A stretch of 64,000 bases of DNA, taken from the NCBI GenBank assembly GCA_937872895.1, contig CALMUP010000003.1, positions 1-64,000 of the forward strand, written 5' to 3'. Source of the DNA: an uncultured Verrucomicrobiota bacterium (GTDB lineage: Bacteria > Verrucomicrobiota > Kiritimatiellia > CAIVKH01). This document shows, one piece after another, positions 1 through 7,835 of the stretch. The notes below the pieces were generated by a model. It was not told the origin of the DNA and did no database searches. It saw nothing but the letters and a program-made list of their open reading frames with translations. The translations under genes were made by a program, and so were the position numbers. Each line of letters starts with the position of its first letter. Positions within the stretch are counted from its first letter, which is position 1.

Positions 1-182
1 GCTTACCCTTGCGCGGTGCGCCTGCGGCTTACCCTTGCGCGGTGCGCCTGCGGCTCACCCTTGCGCGGTGCGCCTGCGGCTCACCCTTGCGCGGTGCGCC
101 TGCGGCCCACCATTGCGCGGTGCGCCTGCGGCCCACCCATGCACGGTGCGCCTGCGGCTTACCTTTATGTGGTGCGCCTGCG
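1..182. repeat. 26-bp tandem repeat, seven copies
   Basis: Seven head-to-tail 26-bp units start at 1, 27, 53, 79, 105, 131 and 157. Each carries the core GCGGTGCGCCTGCGGC, and the last units diverge (most at 157-182). Each copy contains GCGC-GGT-GCGC, a small potential hairpin. The period is not a multiple of three, so the apparent open frames across it are artefacts of repetition. There are no unique spacers. The array may continue to the left of the window. Confidence 0.9.
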
Positions 183-195
183 GCGCTCGGTTGGG

Positions 196-240
196 CGGTC
201 CGTCGAGACGGACCGTGACAAAGCGCGATCGAGATCGCGC
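196..240. repeat. Two perfect GA-centred palindromes
   Basis: Positions 196-215 form a perfect inverted repeat with 9-bp arms around GA (arm CGGTCCGTC). Positions 223-240 form a second one with 8-bp arms around GA (arm GCGCGATC). Their centres are 26 bp apart, the same spacing as the tandem repeat just upstream. They lie 45-90 bp before the channel gene, so they could be operators, an mRNA leader structure or part of the repeat element. Function unknown. Confidence 0.75.
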
Positions 241-284
241 ACTCCACACCTCGGTTGTCCGTTGCTTTTTCCGGTGTGCCGCTT

Positions 285-1574
285 ATGCTCGATGCAGCGA
301 TGAATAAACCGGAATACCACCGTGGATGGACGTCCCTGCTGATCGGAATCACCCTGCTGCTGTCGTTCAGTTTGCCACTGGAGCAGATGGCCTACCACGC
401 GGAGTTGCACCACCCGCTCCTGCTAGGGATCCGCTGGTTCGGGTACCTCGTTTTCACCCTCGACCTGATCCGTCGCGTGTGCCGACATAACTACCGGCGC
501 GATCGGCTGGGTCGGTGGCACCTGGCGACCGACACCCTGGCCGCCGTGCCGCTTGGGCCACTGGCCTTCATCGCCGCCCCCGAAGCGGCACCGTGGTTCC
601 TGTCGCTGCTTCACCTGCTGCCGATCCTGCGGCTCGGCCGGGTGTACCGCGCAGCACGCGAGTGGCAACAGGCGTCGCCGGGCAGTACCGGATGGCGCAG
701 GATCGGGACGACCTTCGTGGGCATCAGCCTGCTGATCCACTGGATTGGTTGCTGGCAGTTGGCGGTGTATGACGTGGCCGAGGGCCACTCGTTCGCCATG
801 CACTACCTGCATGCGTTGTACTGGACCGTCACCACGATGACCACGATCGGTTATGGCGACATCACCCCCGACAAGAGCAATCCTACCCAGTTGCTGTTCA
901 CCATGGGCATCATGGCCATCGGGGCGGGTGTCTTCGGCTTCGTCATCGGCAACATCGCCACGATCATGGCCAACATCGATTTCGCACGGAACCAGCACCT
1001 CGACCGGATGCAGCGCATCACCACCTTCCTGCACTACAACCGGATCCCGTCACACCTGAGCCGCCGGATCAACGACTACTTCGCCTATATCTGGCAGACC
1101 CGCAAGGGGTTCAACGAGGCGGAGATCCTCGATGCCCTGCCGACCACGCTGCGGCGCGATGTGGAGATGCACCTGCGGCGCGACATCGTGGCCAAGGTGC
1201 CGTTCTTCCGCGGCGCGGACAACCTGATGCTCGGCGCCATCGTGTCCCGGCTGCATCCGTGCGTGGCGCTGCCGGACGAACGGATCATCCGGCGCGGGGA
1301 AATCGGAAGCGCCATGTACTTCATCGCGGCAGGATCGGTGGATGTCCTGGGGCCGGACGATGCGACGCCGGTGGCCACGCTGACCGATGGCAGCTTCTTC
1401 GGCGAGATCGCCCTGCTGGAGCATTGTCCGCGTGGGGCGGATGTCCGGGCGACCGACTTCTGCGACCTGTACCGGCTGGAGAAGTCGGACCTCGACGAGG
1501 TGATCGCGCAGTATCCGGCCTTTGGCGATCACATTCGCGCGATGGCGGCGGCCCGAAAGGCGCCCGTGTCATGA
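285..1574 (+). CDS. Voltage/cyclic-nucleotide-gated-type potassium channel
   Basis: An inner-membrane ion channel of about 429 residues with six predicted membrane segments. An S4-like segment has spaced arginines (ILRLGRVYRAAR), and the pore carries the selectivity filter TTIGYGD near residues 186-192, typical of K+ selectivity. The C-terminal ~110 residues form a cyclic-nucleotide-binding domain with the phosphate-binding-cassette pattern GEIALL and a following R-x-A. The architecture matches HCN/CNG/EAG-like prokaryotic channels. Whether cAMP or cGMP binds is inference. There is no clear ribosome-binding site; ATG at 285 or 300 and TTG at 255 are all possible starts. Its stop overlaps the next gene's start as ATGA, so the two are probably translated together. 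Confidence 0.9.
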   Translation: MLDAAMNKPEYHRGWTSLLIGITLLLSFSLPLEQMAYHAELHHPLLLGIRWFGYLVFTLDLIRRVCRHNYRRDRLGRWHLATDTLAAVPLGPLAFIAAPEAAPWFLSLLHLLPILRLGRVYRAAREWQQASPGSTGWRRIGTTFVGISLLIHWIGCWQLAVYDVAEGHSFAMHYLHALYWTVTTMTTIGYGDITPDKSNPTQLLFTMGIMAIGAGVFGFVIGNIATIMANIDFARNQHLDRMQRITTFLHYNRIPSHLSRRINDYFAYIWQTRKGFNEAEILDALPTTLRRDVEMHLRRDIVAKVPFFRGADNLMLGAIVSRLHPCVALPDERIIRRGEIGSAMYFIAAGSVDVLGPDDATPVATLTDGSFFGEIALLEHCPRGADVRATDFCDLYRLEKSDLDEVIAQYPAFGDHIRAMAAARKAPVS

Positions 1575-2164
1575 GGGCGCGGCGCGGTTGGCCCGGCTTG
1601 ATCGCGGCGGCATGGATTGTCGCAGCCGGCCTGGTCCAGGCGGGATCGCTGACCCTGGTGAACACCTACTGGAGTCCGGCCGATTTCGACGAGGATTTCG
1701 GGCCGGGGCTGCAACTGCAGGGCTCGTTCAATCCGATCTACGACATCATGCTGCGCATCGCGCGGTTTCCCGACATGGGGGATGATGTCATCACCGGCGC
1801 CGGACCGGTCGTGGTTGATCTCGCAGTCACACCGATCGAACTCGCGGCGATCGCGCACCTGCCCTATTTCGATGACCCATGGGCCCAGCCGTACTTCGGG
1901 GGCGGGTTCGGGTATTACCAGGTCGACTTGTCGGCCAAGGGTCCGGCGGGTGCGCTGGATTATTCCGTCAGCGATGAGGTGGGTCTGCTGCTCTTGGCGG
2001 GGTTGCGCCTGCACCTGTCGCCGGAGTTGATCATGACGGCGGAAACCACCTACCGATGGGTTGAGGCCAGGGCCCGCGGAGAAGATGCCGACGGGGATCG
2101 CTCGGCCTTCGACATCAACCTCAACGGATTTGGCGCCAGCATCGGTCTCGGCCTATTCTGGTAA
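1571..2164 (+). CDS. Small outer-membrane beta-barrel protein (hypothetical)
   Basis: This gene encodes 197 residues. An N-terminal signal peptide (arginines, then a hydrophobic stretch ending near AGLVQAG) is followed by alternating amphipathic strands rich in Gly and aromatics, for example PYFGGGFGYYQV. The chain ends in LGLFW, an aromatic terminus typical of BAM-assembled outer-membrane barrels. The size fits an 8-stranded barrel. The start at 1571 overlaps the channel stop (ATGA). No specific family is recognised. Pairing an inner-membrane K+ channel with an outer-membrane barrel suggests a shared role in ion or osmotic response, but that is inference. Confidence 0.7.
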   Translation: MRARRGWPGLIAAAWIVAAGLVQAGSLTLVNTYWSPADFDEDFGPGLQLQGSFNPIYDIMLRIARFPDMGDDVITGAGPVVVDLAVTPIELAAIAHLPYFDDPWAQPYFGGGFGYYQVDLSAKGPAGALDYSVSDEVGLLLLAGLRLHLSPELIMTAETTYRWVEARARGEDADGDRSAFDINLNGFGASIGLGLFW

Positions 2165-2287
2165 TCGACCAGGCCGGATCCGGACGCGAAACATGGCATC
2201 GACACCGCGTCAAAGGTGGCGCGGCTTGCCCTCCTGACCGGATAGGTCAAGACGCGAGGGAGGGGCCGGGTTTTCAACAACGGCGCG

Positions 2288-2316
2288 GCGTTTCCCCAAC
2301 GCGTTCGGGGGAACGC
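2288..2316. terminator. Hairpin between convergent genes
   Basis: A 10-bp stem (one G-U pair, GCGTTTCCCC paired with GGGGGAACGC) with a 9-nt loop lies 15 bp beyond the yidC stop and about 125 bp beyond the barrel gene. There is no T-run, so it is only a possible terminator for either convergent gene. The rest of 2165-2330 shows nothing else. Confidence 0.3.
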
Positions 2317-2330
2317 GTTCCACCGCCGGA

Positions 2331-4169
2331 CTACGCCTTGGCGGGCGTTTGGTGGGCTTCCTCGAGTTTCTTGCGCTGCTTGTAGACGAGTTGCTGGATG
2401 ATCATCAGGATGTTCTGGGTGGTCCAGTAAAGGGCCAGGCCGGAGGCGAAGTTGTAGAGGAACAGCAGCATCATCGCGGGCATCATGATCATCATGATCT
2501 TCTGTTGTTGCGGGTCGCCGGCGGCGGGCGAGACCTTCATCTGGATGATCATCGTCGCGGTCATCAGCAGCGGCAGGATGTTCAGGGCATCCCAGCCGAG
2601 CAACGGCAGGGCGAAGCCAAACTCGATCAGGCGTTCCGGCGCGCTCAGGTCGGAAATCCAGAGGAAGCTGGCAAAGCGCAATTCGATTGCGGTGCGCAGC
2701 ACGACGAACAGCGCAAAGAACACCGGGATCTGGACGAGCATGGGCAGGCAACCGCCGATCGGGTTGATCTTGTGTTCCTTGTACAGGGCCATCATGGCCT
2801 GCTGCATCTTCTGGGGGTTGTCCTTGTACTTCTCGCGGATCTCGGCCATCAACGGCTGGACCGAGGCCATGCGGCGCATGCTTTCGGTGCCCTTGTGGGT
2901 GATCGGCCAGAAGACGATCTTCACGATGATGGTGAGCAGGATGATGGCCACGCCGTAGTTCGCGTACACGTGGTCGTGGAGGAAGTTCAACAGCCGCAGC
3001 AGGAGTTTCGCCGTCGGTACGACGATGACGTCGAGGTAGGCGTTTTCCTCGAAACCCATCGCGCCGTCGCGGCTGTGGCTGAGGGTGGAGAGGATGCGGT
3101 AGTCCTTCGGACCGACGAAATACTCGTAGCTGCGGGTGTAGGTTTCACCGGGAACGAGCGACTGGTTCTGGAAGCCGAGGGTGGCGGCGACGGAGGCGAT
3201 GCGCGCCTCCTTGACGCGGGCACCGGCGCGTTCGGCATCGGTAACGTGGCGGCGGGCATACACCTCGATCCAGTCGGCGCCACCGGTCGCGGGGTCGGGC
3301 ATCAGGATCTGCACGAAGTACTTGTTCTTGGCGGCGACCCAGTCGGCGGGCTTCGGGGAGGGCTGGAAGGTGATTTCCTCGGGCAGGGTGGCGAGGTCGC
3401 GTTCGTCGCGCTCGACCTTGAATTGCTTGAGGATGACCTTGCCCCAGTTTTCCACGCCACCGGCGGGCGGAAGGGCATCGACGCCCATGTCGATCATGCC
3501 GGCGATGTCGTTGTGGGCGGCCTCCTCGGGGATCGGGCCGGTGCGGATCCGGTGTTGGCCGAGGTCGGCCTGTTCGGCACCGATGTTGCTGAACGAGTCG
3601 GTGACCTGGACCTGGTAGTTCGTGGCGAGCACGATCTCGCGGGTGAAGCGGAGGCCCCCGGCGGTGCGGGTGTAGGTCAGGCGATCGCTGCCGACCTCGG
3701 CGAGGGTGAAGTCGGATTGTTCGCCCCAGCCGGGAATGCCGCTGTACACCAGCGACGGGCGTTCGGTGAAGTCGAAGGTGATCAGGTTGCTGTCGAGCGG
3801 TAGGGTCTCGCGGTAATCGACCAGGGTGGCACCGACCAGCGAGGCGCCCCGCGAGGAAAAGACGAGGCGAAGCTGGCCGTTGGTCAGGACGGTAAGCACC
3901 TCTTCGCCGGCGGGCTCCTCGTCGACGGCAACTGCGGCGACCGGGGCCTCCGCGCTAGCGGTGGCGGATTCGACGGCAACCGGGATTTTCGCGGCCGGCG
4001 CGGTGGTCGCCATCCCGTCCACGGCATCATCCGTGGCGGCCTCGTCCACCGGTTGCTCCGCAGGCGGGCGGGCCGCCTGTTTATCAGCAAAAAAGGCCTG
4101 GTAGATATTCGGCCAGAAGACCAGCAGGACGATGAGAAGGAAAAAAATGACGTAATCCTGGCGTTTCAT
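2331..4169 (-). CDS. yidC: Membrane protein insertase YidC
   Basis: YidC/Oxa1/Alb3 insertase of 612 residues, which inserts and folds inner-membrane proteins with or without SecYEG. The start MKRQDYVIFFLL begins an N-terminal membrane anchor. Residues ~30-370 form an Ala/Glu-rich linker plus the large periplasmic beta domain of the Gram-negative type. The conserved 60-kDa inner-membrane domain follows, with a lysine in the first core helix (TIIVKIVFWPITHK, the position of the groove arginine in E. coli) and INPIGGCLPMLVQIPVFFAL. The tail is basic. The start was chosen because it overlaps the yidD stop (ATGA) and matches family N-termini. It is last in the rpmH operon; no mnmE follows. Confidence 0.97.
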   Translation of the reverse strand: MKRQDYVIFFLLIVLLVFWPNIYQAFFADKQAARPPAEQPVDEAATDDAVDGMATTAPAAKIPVAVESATASAEAPVAAVAVDEEPAGEEVLTVLTNGQLRLVFSSRGASLVGATLVDYRETLPLDSNLITFDFTERPSLVYSGIPGWGEQSDFTLAEVGSDRLTYTRTAGGLRFTREIVLATNYQVQVTDSFSNIGAEQADLGQHRIRTGPIPEEAAHNDIAGMIDMGVDALPPAGGVENWGKVILKQFKVERDERDLATLPEEITFQPSPKPADWVAAKNKYFVQILMPDPATGGADWIEVYARRHVTDAERAGARVKEARIASVAATLGFQNQSLVPGETYTRSYEYFVGPKDYRILSTLSHSRDGAMGFEENAYLDVIVVPTAKLLLRLLNFLHDHVYANYGVAIILLTIIVKIVFWPITHKGTESMRRMASVQPLMAEIREKYKDNPQKMQQAMMALYKEHKINPIGGCLPMLVQIPVFFALFVVLRTAIELRFASFLWISDLSAPERLIEFGFALPLLGWDALNILPLLMTATMIIQMKVSPAAGDPQQQKIMMIMMPAMMLLFLYNFASGLALYWTTQNILMIIQQLVYKQRKKLEEAHQTPAKA

Positions 4170-4444
4170 GGTGACGGTACACTCCGTGCGTGGGTTGGGC
4201 AGCAGGCGGGACGGGCAGCGGGAACCAGATCGATCCCGCCGGGGTGAAAGGGATGGCACCGGCCGATGCGCTTCACGGCCAGCCACATACCACGGAACAG
4301 GCCGTGCGCGGTAATCGCCTCGATGGCGTACGAGGAACAGGTCGGATAGAAACGGCAGCGGCCACCGAGCCAGTAGCCCAGCGTAACCTGGTAAAGCCGC
4401 ACTGCGGCCACCCCGATAAAAATTCCTGCCCGTGTGATTGTCAT
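4166..4444 (-). CDS. yidD: Membrane protein insertion efficiency factor YidD
   Basis: A small 92-residue protein of the YidD family, which sits at the inner membrane and assists YidC-dependent insertion. The diagnostic core is present: RLYQVTLGYWLGGRCRFYPT followed by CSSYAIEAI and, later, RCHPFHPGGIDLVP, including the conserved cysteines. It overlaps by 4 bp (ATGA) both with rnpA upstream and yidC downstream, so the trio is translationally coupled. The C-terminus is a short family-variable tail. Confidence 0.95.
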   Translation of the reverse strand: MTITRAGIFIGVAAVRLYQVTLGYWLGGRCRFYPTCSSYAIEAITAHGLFRGMWLAVKRIGRCHPFHPGGIDLVPAARPACCPTHARSVPSP

Positions 4445-4863
4445 GGGGATGTCACCAGGCCCGCCTTGCGGGCCAGCATTATAAAATCGTCCACCACCGC
4501 GGTCCACGGTGCGGCCACAATCGCGGCCCGGGCCACCAGAACCACATCATACCGCCCGGCCAATCCCGCGCGGTGGCGGCGGAACACCTCGCGCAAGCGA
4601 CGGCGGGCCTTCACCCGCTGCACCGCCCCGCCGACCTTGCGGCTGGAAACCACCCCCAGACGCCATGCAGCGTCATCGGCGGATCGCAACCACAGGACCA
4701 TGGTACGCCCCACCCACTTGCGTTGCTGGGAAAAGGTCTCCGCGAAATCCGTGGACCGGATCAACCGTTGCGATCGACCCAACCGTTGATCGGGTCCACG
4801 GGTTTGCCGGCCGGCCCTGCCCGGCGACGAATCGCCCTGCGGGCTGGCAGGTAAACCATTCAT
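4441..4863 (-). CDS. rnpA: Ribonuclease P protein component
   Basis: Protein subunit of RNase P, which helps the catalytic RNA remove 5' leaders from pre-tRNAs. The length is about 140 residues. An N-terminal RSTDFAETF region fits the family's F-x-x-x-F-type start, LGVVSSRKVGGAVQRVKARR matches the conserved RNR region (here K-A-R-R-R), and the following LREVFR helix is present. The N-terminal ~30 residues are longer than usual and Arg/Pro-rich, so the true start may be internal. It lies 10 bp after rpmH and overlaps yidD by ATGA, the classic bacterial order. Confidence 0.93.
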   Translation of the reverse strand: MNGLPASPQGDSSPGRAGRQTRGPDQRLGRSQRLIRSTDFAETFSQQRKWVGRTMVLWLRSADDAAWRLGVVSSRKVGGAVQRVKARRRLREVFRRHRAGLAGRYDVVLVARAAIVAAPWTAVVDDFIMLARKAGLVTSP

Positions 4864-4873
4864 GGCGTAACAC

Positions 4874-5011
4874 TTACGCGACGATCAGCGTCTTGCGGCC
4901 CTTCTGGCGGCGGCGGCGCAAGACCTGACGGCCGTCCTTGGTGGCCATCCGGGCACGGAACCCGTGGGTGCGTTTGCGCGATACATTTGAAGGCTGGAAC
5001 GTTCTTTTCAT
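4874..5011 (-). CDS. rpmH: 50S ribosomal protein L34
   Basis: A 45-residue ribosomal large-subunit protein beginning [20 protein letters not shown] and ending [11 protein letters not shown], a full-length match to the L34 family pattern. A GGGAG ribosome-binding site lies about 10 bp before the ATG. It is the first gene of the rpmH-rnpA-yidD-yidC operon, driven by the promoter at 5043-5070. No dnaA or origin-like DnaA-box cluster is visible beside it. Confidence 0.97.
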   Translation of the reverse strand: MKRTFQPSNVSRKRTHGFRARMATKDGRQVLRRRRQKGRKTLIVA

Positions 5012-5042
5012 AACCACAATCTCCCATCAAAAAGAGGGGGGG

Positions 5043-5070
5043 AAACTAGCAGGTTTACCCGGCATGTCAA
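5043..5070 (-). promoter_or_regulatory. Sigma-70-type promoter of the rpmH operon
   Basis: Read on the minus strand: a perfect -35 TTGACA (5065-5070), a 16-bp spacer and a -10 TAGTTT (5043-5048). The predicted transcript start near 5036 leaves a ~25-nt leader that carries the GGGAG site of rpmH. Confidence 0.6.
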
Positions 5071-5186
5071 CCTAGAAGGGAACGGGAAGAATGGGCGATG
5101 GTTCATGGGTAGCGAAAGGGACATAGCATGGGGGGGGGAATGGATCATGGGTTGGGAAAGAAACAGGGGTGGAACCAAGGTGGGAC

Positions 5187-5233
5187 TTTCCAACGCCTGG
5201 AAAATGGTGCAGAGTCACGGTCCAATCATTGGA
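5187..5233. promoter_or_regulatory. Paired TCCAA/TTGGA dyads upstream of the kinase gene
   Basis: A 17-bp dyad TTTCCAACGCCTGGAAA (5187-5203) and a second one TCCAATCATTGGA (5221-5233) have centres 32 bp apart, about three helical turns. The arrangement looks like tandem sites for a dimeric regulator. They sit 20-65 bp before the start of the nucleoside-kinase gene. A weaker related dyad lies at 47908-47922. Confidence 0.5.
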
Positions 5234-5253
5234 AAGCATCACAGGGGAAGACC

Positions 5254-6927
5254 ATGCATCAAAAAGGGCAGATAACCGCCCGTCTGAACGACGGCCGGAG
5301 TGTGACGTGTGCGTTCGGGACGCCGGTAGAGGCATTGCTGGAAAAGGATACCGACGAGGCCGGGCGGCATTACCTCGGGGCGATGGTAAACAACCTGGTG
5401 GTAACCCTGGAGTTCCTGCTGGAGGTGGACAGCGACGTACAGTTCCTGACCTTTGCCGATTCGAATGGTTGGCGCATCTACCGCTCGACCGCCTGCTTCC
5501 TGCTCGCCAAGGCGGTGAAGGACTTGTTTCCCGACGCAAAACTGATCGTGGAGCACTCGATGGGGACGGGGTTCTACTGCTCGTTCGAGCAGGGTGGCCA
5601 GGAAGGCATGCACCAGGAGCAGCTCGACCAGGTCCGGGCGCGTCTGAAGGACATCATCGCCGCCAATGCCCCAATTGAGCGCCGCAAGGTCCTGTACGCC
5701 GACGCGGTGCGCCACTTCGAGGAACAGGGCCAGCCGGACAAGGCGAACCTGCTGAAGTTCCGCAACCCGCCGAAGGTCGTGGTGTACACCTGCGACGGTT
5801 ATACCGACCTCGCGCACGGTCCGCTCGCCCATTCCAGCGGCGCCATCACCCATGTGGACCTGATCCACGTCGGCCCCGGCTTCGTGATCCAGTTCCCCGA
5901 CCGTGGAGTGCCCCCGAAGATCCCGACCCTGCGCCCACAGCCGCAACTGTTCGCAGTCTTCCAGGAACACAAGAAATGGGGCCGCATCCTCGGCGTCAAC
6001 ACGGTAGGCCGCCTGAACGGGATCATCGCCGCGAAGGAAAGCGCCGACTTCATCCGCATCGCCGAGGCGCTGCACGAGAAGAAGATCGCCAAGGTAGCCG
6101 ACAAGATCAAGGAGGAGCGCGAACGCATCAAGTTCATCCTGATTGCCGGGCCCTCCTCCTCCGGCAAGACGACCTTCGCGAAACGCCTGAGTGTGCAACT
6201 GCGCGTGAACGGGTTGAACCCGGTGGCGATCTCGGTGGACAACTATTTCGTGGACCGCGACAAGACGCCGCGCGACGAGAAGGGCGAATACGATTTCGAA
6301 CACATCGAGGCGATCGACCTCGCGCTGTTCAACCAGCACCTGTCCGAGCTGGTGGCCGGCGAGAAGATCAGCCTCCCCCGCTTCAACTTCGAGCAGGGGC
6401 TCAAGGAATACCCCGGCGAGTTCCTCCAGCTCAAGGGCGACCAGGTGGTGATCCTCGAGGGCATCCACTGCCTGAACCCGCGGCTGACCGCGTCGATCCC
6501 CGCCGAGAACAAGTTCAAGATCTACATCAGCGCGCTGACCCAGCTCGGCCTCGACTCCCACAACCGCGTGGCCACCACCGACAACCGGCTGGTCCGCCGC
6601 CTGGTGCGCGACAACCAGTTCCGCGGCCATTCGGCCCTGACCACGATGAAGATGTGGCCCTCGGTGCGGCGCGGCGAGAAGACCTGGATCTTCCCGTTCC
6701 AGGAGGAAGCCGACCTCGCCTTCAACTCCGCACTGGATTACGAACTCGCCGTGCTGAAGCCGTTCGTCGAGCCGCTGCTCGCCGAGGTGAAGCCACACGA
6801 TCCGCAATATGCCGAGGCGCGGCGTCTGCAGGAATTCCTCGGCAGCTTCCTCGGCATCCCGCACGACCTCGTCCCGCCGACTTCGCTGCTGCGCGAGTTC
6901 ATCGGCAAGAGCAGTTTCCGGTATTGA
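5254..6927 (+). CDS. TGS-domain nucleoside (uridine) kinase-like protein
   Basis: A cytoplasmic protein of 557 residues. Residues ~1-65 resemble a TGS domain and ~70-220 the threonyl-tRNA-synthetase second additional domain (HSMGTGFYC region). Residues ~290-480 form a P-loop kinase of the uridine kinase/phosphoribulokinase family with Walker A GPSSSGKTT at 299-307 and the SVDNYFVDRD substrate-site motif. This fusion is a known family usually annotated as nucleoside kinase; the true substrate is not established. The start at 5254 has a strong AGGGGA ribosome-binding site 7 bp upstream, so in-frame codons from 5128 are rejected. Its stop is 5 bp from the next start. Confidence 0.9.
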   Translation: MHQKGQITARLNDGRSVTCAFGTPVEALLEKDTDEAGRHYLGAMVNNLVVTLEFLLEVDSDVQFLTFADSNGWRIYRSTACFLLAKAVKDLFPDAKLIVEHSMGTGFYCSFEQGGQEGMHQEQLDQVRARLKDIIAANAPIERRKVLYADAVRHFEEQGQPDKANLLKFRNPPKVVVYTCDGYTDLAHGPLAHSSGAITHVDLIHVGPGFVIQFPDRGVPPKIPTLRPQPQLFAVFQEHKKWGRILGVNTVGRLNGIIAAKESADFIRIAEALHEKKIAKVADKIKEERERIKFILIAGPSSSGKTTFAKRLSVQLRVNGLNPVAISVDNYFVDRDKTPRDEKGEYDFEHIEAIDLALFNQHLSELVAGEKISLPRFNFEQGLKEYPGEFLQLKGDQVVILEGIHCLNPRLTASIPAENKFKIYISALTQLGLDSHNRVATTDNRLVRRLVRDNQFRGHSALTTMKMWPSVRRGEKTWIFPFQEEADLAFNSALDYELAVLKPFVEPLLAEVKPHDPQYAEARRLQEFLGSFLGIPHDLVPPTSLLREFIGKSSFRY

Positions 6928-6931
6928 TCCC

Positions 6932-7450
6932 ATGCCGTCGTCGCCGGGCCTGTTCAGGAAATACGCCGAGGCCTTGAAGACCGAGGCCGGACGCAACGCG
7001 GGCTTCTTCACCGCCGCACAGGCCCGCGCCGCCGGCTACGCCGACAGCGTGCATGGGTACCACGTGGACAAGGGGGAATGGATCAAGGTCCAACGCGGCA
7101 TCTACCGCCTGGCCGGTGCCCCCCTGCCCGCCTGGCCCGAGCTGGTCGTTTTCTCCCTGTGGTCGCGCGACCGCGAAGGTATCCCGCAAGGGGTGATCAG
7201 CCATGAAACCGCACGGCAGGTCCACGGGCTCGACCGCCGCGCCGAAGGCCCCGTCCATATGACCGTGCCGCGCGCGTTCCGCAAGAATGCCGAGACGCCG
7301 GAAGGCCTGGTCCTGCACAAGGACGACCTCGCGGCCACTGCATGGGAACAGCGCGACGGCTTCCGCGTGCTGCGCGCGGAATTCTGCGGGCGCGGCGCAT
7401 CGTCGGCGTTGCATCCCTACGACGCGGTGATCCGCCGCGGCGAGGACTGA
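6932..7450 (+). CDS. AbiEi-type antitoxin-domain protein, orphan
   Basis: 172 residues. The N-terminal ~60 residues match the AbiEi antitoxin winged-helix pattern (GFFTAAQARAAGY, then WIKVQRGIYRL). The middle has VISHETARQVHGL and HMTVPRAFRK, typical of the C-terminal part of this family. AbiEi proteins bind DNA and repress or neutralise the AbiEii nucleotidyltransferase toxin. No AbiEii-like gene follows here; the next 385 bp contain no gene. It starts 4 bp after the kinase stop, so the two are probably co-transcribed. It may act as a stand-alone regulator; that is inference. Confidence 0.75.
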   Translation: MPSSPGLFRKYAEALKTEAGRNAGFFTAAQARAAGYADSVHGYHVDKGEWIKVQRGIYRLAGAPLPAWPELVVFSLWSRDREGIPQGVISHETARQVHGLDRRAEGPVHMTVPRAFRKNAETPEGLVLHKDDLAATAWEQRDGFRVLRAEFCGRGASSALHPYDAVIRRGED

Positions 7451-7835
7451 ATCGACCGCCCCGGATCCATTCCCATCCGGTTTGGGGCAAGCCGCTCCCT
7501 CACCAGGGTGCGTCACGTGGTCCACAACGCGTCTTCCTGCCCCCAACAACATCCTTCTCGGCGTCCTCCGTGCCCTCTGCGGTTAAAAATCCTCACGCCC
7601 TCTCCACCGTTCATCTTCTTCCGGCGTATAACGCCGGAACTACAGCAGGCCGCGCCCCAACGAAGTCCACCTCAGCGTCCTCTGCGGTTAAAAATACTCC
7701 GGCCCCCATCCGCGTGCTCCGCGTGATCCGCGGTTACATCTTCCCGCCATCTCCACCGTTCATCTTCTTCAGGCGCACAACGCCGGAACGACAGGAAGGC
7801 ACGTGGCGCATCGTTGTGTCAGCGCAACCAGATCC
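7451..7835. repeat. Gene-free region with dispersed direct repeats
   Basis: There is no credible gene. Two kinds of direct repeat alternate. Type A contains CCTCTGCGGTTAAAAAT (ending at 7590 and 7695). Type B is a 39-bp unit at 7602-7640 and 7751-7789 that begins CTCCACCGTTCATCTTCTTC. Copy one of B ends in a perfect 8-bp hairpin, TTCCGGCG/CGCCGGAA, at 7619-7639; in copy two the hairpin is degraded. The stretch 7711-7736 has further degenerate CCGCGTG-type repeats. It looks like an intergenic repeat island. Confidence 0.7.

Noticed and set aside
1-182. CRISPR-like array at the left edge
   Set aside because: The units are contiguous with no unique spacers and no cas genes are nearby. It is a simple 26-bp tandem repeat.
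9-413. Several short open frames across the tandem repeat on both strands
   Set aside because: They arise because the 26-bp unit lacks stops and cycles through frames; the peptides (GAPAAHPCAVRLR type) are just the translated repeat.
2349-3803. Plus-strand open frame opposite yidC
   Set aside because: The minus strand encodes an unmistakable YidC; the plus frame is an antisense shadow rich in Asp/Gly/His.
4874-5253. Chromosome origin beside rpmH
   Set aside because: rpmH is often near oriC, but no dnaA gene and no cluster of TTATCCACA-type boxes is visible here.
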